From an uncultured Lactobacillus sp. (GTDB taxonomy: Bacteria > Bacillota > Bacilli > Lactobacillales > Lactobacillaceae): a stretch of 36,629 bases of DNA. The notes under the pieces were generated by a model, which was not told where the DNA came from, made no database searches, and saw nothing but the letters and a program-made list of their open reading frames with translations. This document shows positions 21,149-30,776 of the stretch, piece by piece (within the stretch, counting starts at the first letter, position 1; the number at the start of each line of letters is the position of its first letter). Both the position numbers and the translations under genes were made by a program. Location: the NCBI GenBank assembly GCA_945873395.1, contig CAMCCW010000005.1, forward strand, positions 1-36,629, read 5' to 3'.

Positions 21149-22054
21149 ATGGATGGAATTATCCCATTATACAAGGAGCGGGGGATGACTAGTTTTGACT
21201 GCGTCAGTCGTCTACGTCGGATCCTGCACACCAAGAAGATTGGCCATTCCGGTACCCTGGACCCGTCCGTGGATGGGGTCCTGCCGATCTGTGTAGGCAG
21301 TGCAACTAAGGTTGTTCCCTACTTAATGAAGTCAGGGAAGAACTACCAGGGGGAGCTTTTGATCGGGGAGGCCACGACGACCGAGGACCTGGACGGCGAG
21401 GTGATCGCAGCCCAGCCGGTCACCAGTGAGATTCCTACGTCAGCCATTGAAAAGGCGATGGCTTCGCTAACCGGTGACATCACCCAGATTCCACCGATGT
21501 ATTCGGCGGTCAAGGTAAACGGTAAGCGGCTCTACGAATATGCCCGTGCTGGTGAGACGGTGGAACGGCCAGTTCGCCACGTCACCATTGACAAGTTTGA
21601 GCTGCTGAGCAGTAAGTATGACCCGACGATTAAGCAGCAGCGGGTTCGGTTCAACGTGGTCTGCAGTAAGGGAACCTATGTCCGGACCTTGGTTGTCGAA
21701 TTAGCTAAGCGGCTCGGTTATCCAGGAACGATGAGCTGGCTGACTCGCCTGAAGAGTGGTGGCTTCACACTTGACCAGACCCTCAGTCTAACGGATGTTC
21801 AGGATGCCGTTACGGCGGGAACAATCAGTCACTACCTCTACCCGCTGGACTACGCGTTGCAGGATTACCCAGCGGTTGAATTATCTGATGACCAATGGGC
21901 CGCGGTCCAGCACGGAGCCTGGTTGAAGCCAGCGGAGGTGTCCACTACTGCGGATGAGGTCGTATTGAAGTATAATAAGCAGGTAAAGGCCCTGTATCAC
22001 CTTGATCAGCAGCAAGGGGCCTACAAACCGACTAAAATGTTTTCAGTGAAATAG
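21149..22054 (+). CDS. truB: tRNA pseudouridine(55) synthase
   Basis: MDGIIPLYKERGMTSFDCVSRLRRIL, KKIGHSGTLDPSVDGVLP; ATG 21149 after TTTTGGAGG. Confidence 0.97.
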   Translation: MDGIIPLYKERGMTSFDCVSRLRRILHTKKIGHSGTLDPSVDGVLPICVGSATKVVPYLMKSGKNYQGELLIGEATTTEDLDGEVIAAQPVTSEIPTSAIEKAMASLTGDITQIPPMYSAVKVNGKRLYEYARAGETVERPVRHVTIDKFELLSSKYDPTIKQQRVRFNVVCSKGTYVRTLVVELAKRLGYPGTMSWLTRLKSGGFTLDQTLSLTDVQDAVTAGTISHYLYPLDYALQDYPAVELSDDQWAAVQHGAWLKPAEVSTTADEVVLKYNKQVKALYHLDQQQGAYKPTKMFSVK

Positions 22055-22066
22055 GGGGCAACCGTA

Positions 22067-23038
22067 TTGCAGGTTATTAGAGTTCATCACCCGCTTGACA
22101 AAAAAATCGTGCCAGCGGGTCCAGTCGTCCTTGCGATGGGCTTCTTTGATGGGGTTCACCGGGGACATCAGGAGGTTATTCGCCGGGCAAAGCAAATCGC
22201 GGAGCAGCGGGGACTTCCGCTGGCCGTCCTGACCTACAGTCACGCCCCCGGAGTGGCCTACCGGCAATACCCGGGTGGTTTCAAGTACCTCTCAACCACC
22301 AGTCGCAAGCTGAATCTCTTGGGACAGTTGGGGGTCGACAGGGTCTACCTCGTCAGCTTCACCTCTAGCTTTGCCAACCTGGCCCCGCAGGACTTTGTTG
22401 ATCAATATTTGGTGGCCTTTCATAGTCAGGTGGTGGTAGCTGGATACGACCATACCTATGGGCCGGCTGATGTTGCCTCTATGAAGCTCCTGCCGGGTTA
22501 TGCTAAGGGACGTTTTGATGTTGTCACGGTTCCAAAGTTTACGGCAGATGATTCGACTACCAAAGTCGGTTCACGGACAATTCGGCAGTTGATTGACCAG
22601 GGGAAGGTTGAGGAGGCCAATCAGGAGCTGGGGTACTATTACCAAACTACCGGCTTGGTTGTTCACGGCCTGGCCCGGGGACGGACCCTGGGCTTCCCGA
22701 CGATCAACGTCGAAACGCCCGCCCCAGAGCGGTTGCCTGGGATCGGGGTCTACGCAGTCGACGTCATGATCGGTGGCCACTGGTACGGTGGAATGGCCAG
22801 CGTTGGTCACAACATTACCTTTGGCGATCATAACCAGTTGACGGTTGAAATCTACTTGTTTGACTTTAATCGGATGGTCTATGGTGAAGAGGTAAAGGTG
22901 CGCTGGTACCAGTTCCTGCGTGGTGAGCAGAAGTTTGCTGGTGCTGACGAGCTGGTTGCCCAAATGAAAAAAGACGAACAAGCAGCCCGCGCGATTGTTC
23001 AGAACCCACCAGTATTGCCTGACCAGCGCGTTCATTAA
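22067..23038 (+). CDS. ribF: Bifunctional riboflavin kinase/FAD synthetase
   Basis: ALAMGFFDGVHRGHQ-type motif; ARGRTLGFPTINVE; TTG start. Confidence 0.95.
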   Translation: MQVIRVHHPLDKKIVPAGPVVLAMGFFDGVHRGHQEVIRRAKQIAEQRGLPLAVLTYSHAPGVAYRQYPGGFKYLSTTSRKLNLLGQLGVDRVYLVSFTSSFANLAPQDFVDQYLVAFHSQVVVAGYDHTYGPADVASMKLLPGYAKGRFDVVTVPKFTADDSTTKVGSRTIRQLIDQGKVEEANQELGYYYQTTGLVVHGLARGRTLGFPTINVETPAPERLPGIGVYAVDVMIGGHWYGGMASVGHNITFGDHNQLTVEIYLFDFNRMVYGEEVKVRWYQFLRGEQKFAGADELVAQMKKDEQAARAIVQNPPVLPDQRVH

Positions 23039-23047
23039 TGATATAAG

Positions 23048-23093
23048 AAAAAATACCGCTATGCAGATTTAGTTTTGCATAGCGGTATTTTTT
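23048..23093. terminator. Bidirectional terminator, ribF / lysR convergent
   Basis: AAAAAATACCGCTATGCA...TGCATAGCGGTATTTTTT. Confidence 0.9.
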
Positions 23094-23964
23094 ATTTTGG
23101 CCATTTCTTAATGAGTTCCTTGAGTAGCGGTTGGATATTGCGACGCTCACTCTTAAGGTAGGTGCCGTAAACCTCAAAGTGATTGTGGGGGTCGTCAATC
23201 GCCACGGCATTACGGTTGTCGCTGCCAAAGCGACTTTCGGTTGCCGGAGTTGCCTGGGTTAGGTTCGTGAAGAAAAATGGGAAGTTCGAATACTGACTGA
23301 TCTGGCTCATGGCCTTGAGGTCCTCCTGGTAGAGGAAGGTGGCGTCAGGGATGTTGTCCTCAACCACCTTGCGCCAGGGGCCGATATCCTGGACGACCAA
23401 AAAGCTCATCCCAGCCAGGTCAGCGAAACTCAGCTGCTTCTTCTGAGCAAGTGGATTAAATTTGTCGATCCCGACGCTCAGGTATTCGCGGCCCAAGTAC
23501 ATCGATTCAATATCGTCGGTCTCGACATCTTGAATAGTAAAGATCAACCGTTCCTTCCGCGTCCGCAGATCTGTCAAGACATCGTCCGGTTGAATGAGGT
23601 TGTGATTGATTACCACCTTCTCTGGCAATTGTTCTTGCCCCGCGATGAACTGTGGTGGCCCAGGAATAACGCCGGCAATAGTTATTGTGTGCTTGAGCCG
23701 GTCATAGTTGAGGACCGTTTCAGTGAAGTTGTCTTCCGCCTGCAACACTTTCCGGACCTCGTTGGCTGCCAGGACGCCGGTGTCATTCAGGGCAATATGA
23801 TTGCTGAACTGCCGGTCAAACAGGGTGACCCCCAGCTCCTGCTCCAGCTTCTTCATCTTCCGTGTTACAGTCGGTTGGGTGATCATCAGGTGTTCGGCAG
23901 CCGCACTCAACGTTCCATATTCCTGGAAGGCCACCAGTTCACGCAATAGCTCTAAATCAACCAT
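23092..23964 (-). CDS. LysR-family transcriptional regulator (paralogue 1)
   Basis: N-terminal HTH LRELVAFQEYGTLSAAAEHLMITQPTVTRKMKKLEQELGVTLFDR; MVDLELL start at 23964. Confidence 0.9.
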   Translation of the reverse strand: MVDLELLRELVAFQEYGTLSAAAEHLMITQPTVTRKMKKLEQELGVTLFDRQFSNHIALNDTGVLAANEVRKVLQAEDNFTETVLNYDRLKHTITIAGVIPGPPQFIAGQEQLPEKVVINHNLIQPDDVLTDLRTRKERLIFTIQDVETDDIESMYLGREYLSVGIDKFNPLAQKKQLSFADLAGMSFLVVQDIGPWRKVVEDNIPDATFLYQEDLKAMSQISQYSNFPFFFTNLTQATPATESRFGSDNRNAVAIDDPHNHFEVYGTYLKSERRNIQPLLKELIKKWPK

Positions 23965-23992
23965 GTTATACATACTCCTTTCCGCTATTCCA

Positions 23993-24021
23993 TACTTGTA
24001 TAATAACATACCGAACAAGTA
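23993..24021. promoter_or_regulatory. Candidate LysR operator in the divergent lysR/NmrA-like intergenic region
   Basis: Perfect 7-bp inverted repeat TACTTGT-N15-ACAAGTA. Confidence 0.5.
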
Positions 24022-24106
24022 ATTTTCTTCTCCTTGGCGACTGGATATACTAGGAACCGTTAAGAAATGATATCTAAATTCCAAACGTTGAGAGGAGAAA
24101 ATAATA

Positions 24107-24748
24107 ATGGCAAAATACGTAATTCTTGCAGCAACTGGTCAGATCGGCCAGATGACAACCCAATACTTGTTGGACAATAGCGACAGCGATCTGGTCCTGT
24201 TCGGCCACAACGCGGAACAACGGCTGAGCAAGTTTGCCGGCCCGCGGGTCAGCTTCGTCGATGGTGACTTGAAAGACGCCGCAGCCTTGAAGAAGGCCTT
24301 TGATGGTGCCGATGCGGTCTTCCTCGCATATGTGGCCACACCAGACATTGTTGAACCAATGATCAAGGCCCTGGACGAAAGTGGGGTCAAGCGTTTCATC
24401 GCCATGTCGGTTCCAGATGTTTACCAAGAAGTTGCCGGTCCATTCCAGGCCTGGTACCGTGAGCACACCGGCTTGGTTTGGCAGACCAATTATGTTGACA
24501 CCGTCGACGCAATTGAAAACTCCGATCTGGACTATGTTATTCTGCGGACAACCTGGTTATACAATGATCCAACTAAGACCGACGTTGATGTCACTACGAA
24601 AGGTGAACCGTTCAAGGACGCCCAGATTAGCCGGGAGGCCGTGGCCAAGTTTGCGGCTGACCTGCTGACGGGCAAGCAGGATTACCACCGTGAAAGCCTG
24701 GGAATCGGTGAACCCAACACAGAATGGACGAAACCCAGCTTTTACTAA
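24107..24748 (+). CDS. NAD(P)H-binding, NmrA-like atypical SDR
   Basis: MAKYVILAATGQIGQMTTQYLL Rossmann start; GDLKDAAALKKAFDGADAVF. Confidence 0.85.
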   Translation: MAKYVILAATGQIGQMTTQYLLDNSDSDLVLFGHNAEQRLSKFAGPRVSFVDGDLKDAAALKKAFDGADAVFLAYVATPDIVEPMIKALDESGVKRFIAMSVPDVYQEVAGPFQAWYREHTGLVWQTNYVDTVDAIENSDLDYVILRTTWLYNDPTKTDVDVTTKGEPFKDAQISREAVAKFAADLLTGKQDYHRESLGIGEPNTEWTKPSFY

Positions 24749-24787
24749 GCTAAGCAGAATTTGTTAAAAGTTTTTTGAAAAAAGGTC

Positions 24788-24818
24788 TTGCCTTCCAGTC
24801 GACTGCAAGGATTAGACT
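24788..24818 (+). promoter_or_regulatory. MerR-type operator-promoter, site 1
   Basis: TTGCCT - 19 bp - TAGACT; palindrome CCTTCCAGTCGACTGCAAGG (24791-24810). Confidence 0.85.
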
Positions 24819-24848
24819 GTTGTCAATCATTTAAGGAAAGAAGAGTGA

Positions 24849-25643
<795 letters not shown>

Positions 25644-25664
25644 TAAATAGCTGAACAATGAATT

Positions 25665-25698
25665 AAAAGTGCGGTCGACATCTTGTCGCCGCGCTTTT
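25665..25698 (+). terminator. Terminator after the SDR gene
   Basis: AAAAGTGCGGTCGAC...GTCGCCGCGCTTTT. Confidence 0.7.
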
Positions 25699-25740
25699 AG
25701 TTAATGAACGTGAATCAATATTGAAAGAGGGTCATGCTTT

Positions 25741-26661
25741 ATGAAAAAGTCTTCAGTCCCCAATATCATTTGGCGGACGTTAATGTCATTATTAGGAATT
25801 ACCATTTTGTCACTGGGAACAGCCTTTCTGCGCGGCGGTCAGGTGGGGCTCGACCCGTTTACCGCTACTAACACCGGGATCTCGGGTCACCTCAACATGA
25901 GCCTGGGGGTATATCAATTATTAGCTAACGCAGCTATTTTTATTTTCATTCTGGTTATGGATCGTCACAAGATCGGCATTGGGACCTTGCTTAATATGGT
26001 CCTGGTGGGCTTTGAAGTGCAATGGTTTATCGCTCTTTACCAGCAGATTTTCGGCACCCATGCCAACATTATCATTGTTATCTCTAACCTGATCATTGGT
26101 CTGATCCTGTTTACCCTGGGTGCTTCAATGTACATGGGGGCTGACCTGGGGGTTGCTCCGTACGACGCGATCGCCCCGATCCTGTCTGATCGCTTCCATA
26201 CCAAGTACCGGACGGTCCGGATTGCCCAGGACCTGCTGTTTATGATTGTGGCCTTCCTGGTCGGTGGTCCTGTCGGTATCGGGACCGTGATCGTGGCGTT
26301 CTTCACTGGTCCGCTGATCACCTTCTGGGATAACCACGTCAGTCTGCCGATGCGGCGTAATATTGATCACGCCCAAGACATGTCTTCTGGGAAGCGGGTC
26401 GGTTACCTGCTGACCCAATTCGGACAGAGCAGCTACAAACTGGTATCCCGTTCGTACGAGCTGACTAACCTAATGCAACGTCGGCTGTCTCAGTATTCGC
26501 CACAGGATATTGAGGACCAGCTGAAGATCACCCGGCGCAACATGGAGATTGCCAAGGCATCTTACCAGAGTTCTGAGCGGCGTTACGATATGCTGCGGGC
26601 CGAATTGCAACGGCGCAAGAAGCAGACAGCGAGTGTTGAGAGCACTCAGAGTGAAGCATAA
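25741..26661 (+). CDS. YczE/YitT-like integral membrane protein with C-terminal charged extension
   Basis: GTAFLRGGQVGLDPFTATNTGIS...MYMGADLGVAPYDAIAPIL, multiple TM helices. Confidence 0.75.
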   Translation: MKKSSVPNIIWRTLMSLLGITILSLGTAFLRGGQVGLDPFTATNTGISGHLNMSLGVYQLLANAAIFIFILVMDRHKIGIGTLLNMVLVGFEVQWFIALYQQIFGTHANIIIVISNLIIGLILFTLGASMYMGADLGVAPYDAIAPILSDRFHTKYRTVRIAQDLLFMIVAFLVGGPVGIGTVIVAFFTGPLITFWDNHVSLPMRRNIDHAQDMSSGKRVGYLLTQFGQSSYKLVSRSYELTNLMQRRLSQYSPQDIEDQLKITRRNMEIAKASYQSSERRYDMLRAELQRRKKQTASVESTQSEA

Positions 26662-26705
26662 TCGTTAGTCTTAACAGAAATATTTGATTTTTTTGAAAAA
26701 AGGTA

Positions 26706-26736
26706 TTGCCTTATAGTCGACTTCAAGGATTAGGAT
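26706..26736 (+). promoter_or_regulatory. MerR-type operator-promoter, site 2
   Basis: TTGCCT - 19 bp - TAGGAT; palindrome CCTTATAGTCGACTTCAAGG (26709-26728). Confidence 0.85.
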
Positions 26737-26777
26737 AAGAATCGTTGAAAGGATATCAAAATAATGAGGTGAGAATA

Positions 26778-27569
26778 ATGGAAGAAGAATTTACATTAAA
26801 CAATGGTGTAAAGATGCCAGAAGTTGGTTTAGGAACCTTTAGGATGTCATCTGATGCAGCTCAAGGTGCTGTTGAGTCTGCACTGGCCGATGGTTACCAC
26901 CTGATCGATACTGCGGAAGGCTACTACAACGAAGACGGTGTTGGTAAGGGGATCAAGAACTCCGGCGTCAACCGTGAAGACCTGTTTGTAAGTACGAAGC
27001 TGTGGACGACTTCATACAGCGACCCCGATGCCGTTGATAAGGCATTGGATCGCTTAGGCCTGGACTACATTGACCTGCTCTTCATCCACCAGCCGACTGG
27101 CGACTGGAAGACCGCTTACCGGACTCTGGAAAAGGCCTACAAGGATGGCAAGATCAAGGCCATTGGGATTTCCAACTTTGATCGGCGTGCTTCCCTGTTG
27201 AAGGAGGCCCTGGACTTTGCTGAGATCAAGCCACAAGTTCTCCAAGCGGAAGCTCACCCATACTTCCCACAAACTGAAGCGCGGGAAATCTTGAAGCCAT
27301 ACGGCACCCGGCTGATGGCTTGGTACCCACTGGGCTCTGGTGATCGTTCCCTGATCAACGAACCGATCTTCACTAAGTTAGCTAAGAAGTACGGCAAGTC
27401 CAACGTTCAAATCATCCTGCGTTGGCACACCCAGATGGGCTTTGTTGTTATTCCTGGTTCCACTAACCCGGCCCACATTCATGACAACCACGACATCTTC
27501 GACTTCAAGTTGACGGACGAAGAGATGGCCGAGATTGCCAAGATCAACAAGAACAAGCGTTACTACTAA
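26778..27569 (+). CDS. Aldo/keto reductase
   Basis: FTLNNGVKMPEVGLGTFRM, LIDTAEGYYNEDGVGKGI, IKAIGISNF. Confidence 0.93.
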   Translation: MEEEFTLNNGVKMPEVGLGTFRMSSDAAQGAVESALADGYHLIDTAEGYYNEDGVGKGIKNSGVNREDLFVSTKLWTTSYSDPDAVDKALDRLGLDYIDLLFIHQPTGDWKTAYRTLEKAYKDGKIKAIGISNFDRRASLLKEALDFAEIKPQVLQAEAHPYFPQTEAREILKPYGTRLMAWYPLGSGDRSLINEPIFTKLAKKYGKSNVQIILRWHTQMGFVVIPGSTNPAHIHDNHDIFDFKLTDEEMAEIAKINKNKRYY

Positions 27570-27594
27570 TTACCAGATAATGGAGGAATAAGAA

Positions 27595-28263
27595 ATGAAG
27601 TTAGCAATTTTAGCAGCAAACGGACAAATCGCCCGGATCGTCGAAAACCGCATCCTGAATGAAGACCAGTTTAAGGATGTTGACCTGACCCTGTTCTTAC
27701 GGAACAGTAGCCGGCTCAGTGACCTAGCTGATAACCCTCGTGTTACTATCATCGAGGGTGACCTGAACAACCCAGAAGATGTTGAAAAGGCTGTTAAGGG
27801 TCAAGACATGGTTTTCAACGCGGTAATTGACCATGATGATGCAGGTCATAATCGGCCAACTCACAACATTATCAATGCCATGAAGAAGTACGGTGTCAAC
27901 CGGTTGATCTTGACGAACCTGCTTGGAATCTACGACGAGGTTCCTGGTGAGTTTGGTAAGTGGAACCGGGACACTTGCTTTGGTGGTACTGTCCGTGACG
28001 ACAACGCTGCCGTTGTATCTGACCGGTTGGCAGCTGAATCTGGCCTGGACTACACGACCCTTCGTCTGCCATGGCTCAATGACCGTGATGAAGTGAAGTA
28101 CACTATCACCCACAAGGACGATGAATTCGTCGGTGTCTCTGGTTCCCGTCAGAGCATTGCCGACGTTGTTCTGAAGATCGTGGCCGACCCAAGCTTCGGC
28201 AGTAAGGACAGCTTAGGTATTGCCGACCCTGATACTCAAGGCAGCAACCGTCCAGTATACTAA
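27595..28263 (+). CDS. NAD(P)H-binding, NmrA-like atypical SDR (paralogue 2)
   Basis: MKLAILAANGQIARIVENRIL; EGDLNNPEDVEKAVKGQDMVF. Confidence 0.85.
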   Translation: MKLAILAANGQIARIVENRILNEDQFKDVDLTLFLRNSSRLSDLADNPRVTIIEGDLNNPEDVEKAVKGQDMVFNAVIDHDDAGHNRPTHNIINAMKKYGVNRLILTNLLGIYDEVPGEFGKWNRDTCFGGTVRDDNAAVVSDRLAAESGLDYTTLRLPWLNDRDEVKYTITHKDDEFVGVSGSRQSIADVVLKIVADPSFGSKDSLGIADPDTQGSNRPVY

Positions 28264-28330
28264 TATTTGTAACTCCTCCCTAATAAACTAAATATAGTAA
28301 AATCCCCAAATTCATAATCCCAAAATGCGA

Positions 28331-28361
28331 CTTGAGAGCTAAGACTCTCAAGCCGTTTTTT
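28331..28361 (+). terminator. Terminator after the AKR-NmrA unit
   Basis: CTTGAGAG-ctaaga-CTCTCAAG, downstream T6. Confidence 0.8.
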
Positions 28362-28410
28362 ATTGTTGATGATGATCAAATTTTTTTGTGGGTAATTATT
28401 ATTTTTGTGC

Positions 28411-28441
28411 TTGCCTTGCAGTCGACTTGAAGGTCTATACT
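28411..28441 (+). promoter_or_regulatory. MerR-type operator-promoter, site 3
   Basis: TTGCCT - 19 bp - TATACT; palindrome CCTTGCAGTCGACTTGAAGG (28414-28433). Confidence 0.85.
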
Positions 28442-28479
28442 CTTCATCGTTGAATTTGGGAGAAAGGGAGGAATAACTG

Positions 28480-29637
28480 ATGAATAAGATATTCACGTTT
28501 CTAGGAAAGCCACGAACTATCAATCATCAGATCTCCAATCGGAAAGTCAGCTGGTTGGAACTGTTCTACGATCTGATCTTTGCGGTGGTTATTGCCAGGC
28601 TGACGGACAGCCTGCTTGACCACTTGACCATTAGCGGCATCGGTTATTCGGTCCTTTTGTTTGGTTGGTTTATTTGGGGCTGGAACGAAATGTCGGGTTA
28701 CTTTGATAATCACGGTAACGATTCGATTATCAACGTTCTGATCATCAACACGGAGATGATCTTGACGGGGATCGGGGCCCTCTTCATTCCCGAAGCGATC
28801 GGTGGCAAGCTGGGAAGACTCAGCATCGTTTTAATGGCGATCGAACTGCTGATGGCGCTGGTCTGGTTTGGTCTGGCCTACTTTGACCGGATCCACGGAC
28901 CAGCCTCCCGGGTATGGGGAGCGGTTCACCTGCTGTCCTTGGCGGTAATGGTAGTGACCTACTTTATCAATCGTTTCTGGCTGACGGTGGGGTTAATTAT
29001 TGGACTACTGCTCAACATTTTTGACGTGATTGTGGCAAATCCGCGCCTGGCCCGGGAGTACGATCAAGCGGACATGGACCATGAGATCAAGGACTCAATG
29101 ATTGAGCGCTACGGACTGATGACGATGATTGCCCTTGGCGAGATCATTGCTGGCTTGTATGAGGCGGTTAACAGCCGGATCGACGGCGCCGTAATTATTC
29201 GCTTTATCATCTGTATTATTTTGGTGGCGTTAGTTGCCGCAATCTATTACCAGGTTCTGGGAACTCTACGCATTATCCTGTCGTCATCGATCGCCACGAT
29301 CCTGACCGGCTGGTTATTCATCCTGGCAATCATGTTCTCGTTTTACATGGGAGTCACGATCCAGATGGTTTTGCGTTATGAGAATACTCCGCAACAGACG
29401 ATGGGAAACTTGGCCTTTGCATTAAGCCTGATTCTCTTCTTGGCCTTTATTCGCGCAATCGTCTTTATTGGCACGGAAACGGAAAAGCAGGTCGACAAGA
29501 AATTAATAACAATATATCTAATGATTGAAGGACTTATTTTAGTTGGCCTGGCGTTTGTACCGACAATCTGGTTTTTAGTTGGTACGGTGGTGATCTTGCT
29601 GGTCATGATCATCCAGGGACGCCTGTTAAACCAATAG
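28480..29637 (+). CDS. Low temperature requirement protein A (LtrA) family membrane protein
   Basis: VSWLELFYDLIFAVVIARLTDSLLDHL; ~385 aa with many TM helices. Confidence 0.85.
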   Translation: MNKIFTFLGKPRTINHQISNRKVSWLELFYDLIFAVVIARLTDSLLDHLTISGIGYSVLLFGWFIWGWNEMSGYFDNHGNDSIINVLIINTEMILTGIGALFIPEAIGGKLGRLSIVLMAIELLMALVWFGLAYFDRIHGPASRVWGAVHLLSLAVMVVTYFINRFWLTVGLIIGLLLNIFDVIVANPRLAREYDQADMDHEIKDSMIERYGLMTMIALGEIIAGLYEAVNSRIDGAVIIRFIICIILVALVAAIYYQVLGTLRIILSSSIATILTGWLFILAIMFSFYMGVTIQMVLRYENTPQQTMGNLAFALSLILFLAFIRAIVFIGTETEKQVDKKLITIYLMIEGLILVGLAFVPTIWFLVGTVVILLVMIIQGRLLNQ

Positions 29638-29660
29638 ATAAATTCGAGGAGGAAATAAAA

Positions 29661-30521
29661 ATGAAGTATTTATGGTTATTGTTACCAGCAATCGGGTGGG
29701 GGATTCTTCCCTTAATCGTAGTGAAAACCAACAGTAAAGTAGTCAATCAGATCTTCGGAACCGCAATGGGGACCTTGATCGTCAGTATCTTCGTGATGAT
29801 CTTCATGCGGCCGAGTCTCAGTACCACGACGTTCATCATGGCAGCCGTGGCCGGGGCCATGTGGATCGTCGGTCAGCTGGGGCAGTACACCGCCTATCAG
29901 CGGATCGGGGTTTCACAGACAATGCCGATCTCAACTGGTCTGCAGTTGGTGGGAACCTCGCTGGTTGGGGTATTTATCTTCGGTGAATGGGCAACCACGA
30001 CGGCCCGGGTCGCTGGTTTCGCTGGGATCGTCCTTCTGATCATCGGGGCCGTGTTGACCTCGATCAATGACCAGGCCGGAAGTTCACAGGTTAATGGTAA
30101 TCGGACCGCCACGCTCGTGATGTTGCTGTTGACGACGATCGGTTACATTATCTATAACGCCATTCCACGGGCACTGACGGCCTCCGGGATTGCCATTTTC
30201 TTCCCCGAATCAGTTGGGATGGTCATCGGGGTACTGATCTACCTCCTGGTCACGCACCGCACTTCCGCCCTGCGTGAACCGGCCAGTTGGCGGAGCCTGA
30301 TTGTTGGTTTTGTTTTCTCAATCGCCTCACTTACCTACATCCTGAGTGTGCGTGATAACGGGGTCAACACCGCCTTTGTGGTTTCTCAATTATCAGTAGT
30401 TATCTCGACTCTCGGCGGGTTCATCTTCCTGCACGAGCGTAAGAGTCGGCGGAGCTACATCCTCACTAGCATTGGTCTGGTCCTTATCGTCGTTGGGGCA
30501 GTGATTACTTCAGTCTTCTAA
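29661..30521 (+). CDS. GRP/GlcU-type sugar transporter family protein (DMT superfamily)
   Basis: LLPAIGWGILPLIV, AGAMWIVGQLGQYTAYQRIGVSQTMPISTGLQLVGTSL. Confidence 0.88.
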   Translation: MKYLWLLLPAIGWGILPLIVVKTNSKVVNQIFGTAMGTLIVSIFVMIFMRPSLSTTTFIMAAVAGAMWIVGQLGQYTAYQRIGVSQTMPISTGLQLVGTSLVGVFIFGEWATTTARVAGFAGIVLLIIGAVLTSINDQAGSSQVNGNRTATLVMLLLTTIGYIIYNAIPRALTASGIAIFFPESVGMVIGVLIYLLVTHRTSALREPASWRSLIVGFVFSIASLTYILSVRDNGVNTAFVVSQLSVVISTLGGFIFLHERKSRRSYILTSIGLVLIVVGAVITSVF

Positions 30522-30574
30522 CTGAAATGGCAAGGACATTAAACTATAATGAATTTAGGCTATAGCCATAAAGC

Positions 30575-30614
30575 AAAAATGATCGGAAAGTCTTACTTTT
30601 CCGATCATTTTTTG
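30575..30614. terminator. Bidirectional terminator between convergent units
   Basis: AAAATGATCGGAAA...TTTTCCGATCATTTTTT. Confidence 0.88.
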
Positions 30615-30677
30615 TTTAAAGTATTATCCCCTTAAGACAGTAGCAGTGGAATTTCGCTTATGTTATCAGCCTAAGGT

Positions 30678-30773
30678 TTAATTTCTCTTGGACAACCTAC
30701 CATAATATACGGAAAGTAGGATTATGATAAGGATGGTAATTACTAATAGTACCAAAATGCAGGTCATAAACAT
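30678..30773 (-). CDS. 31-aa putative single-pass membrane protein MFMTCILVLLVITILIIILLSVYYGRLSKRN
   Basis: ORF absent from the track; ATG 3 nt after the acetyltransferase stop; hydrophobic core plus basic tail. Confidence 0.5.
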   Translation of the reverse strand: MFMTCILVLLVITILIIILLSVYYGRLSKRN

Positions 30774-30776
30774 CGA

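Noticed and set aside
24031-24054. Possible fifth MerR-type site (TCCTTGGCGACTGGATATACTAGG) before the NmrA-like gene
   Set aside because: Only fragments match (CCTT, GACT, TATACT); no AGTCGACT core and no dyad, so not counted with the four sites.
23965-24084. Upstream extension of LysR-1 (MEFRYHFLTVPS...)
   Set aside because: It crosses the divergent promoter and operator region; LysR HTH starts fit MVDLELLRELVAF.
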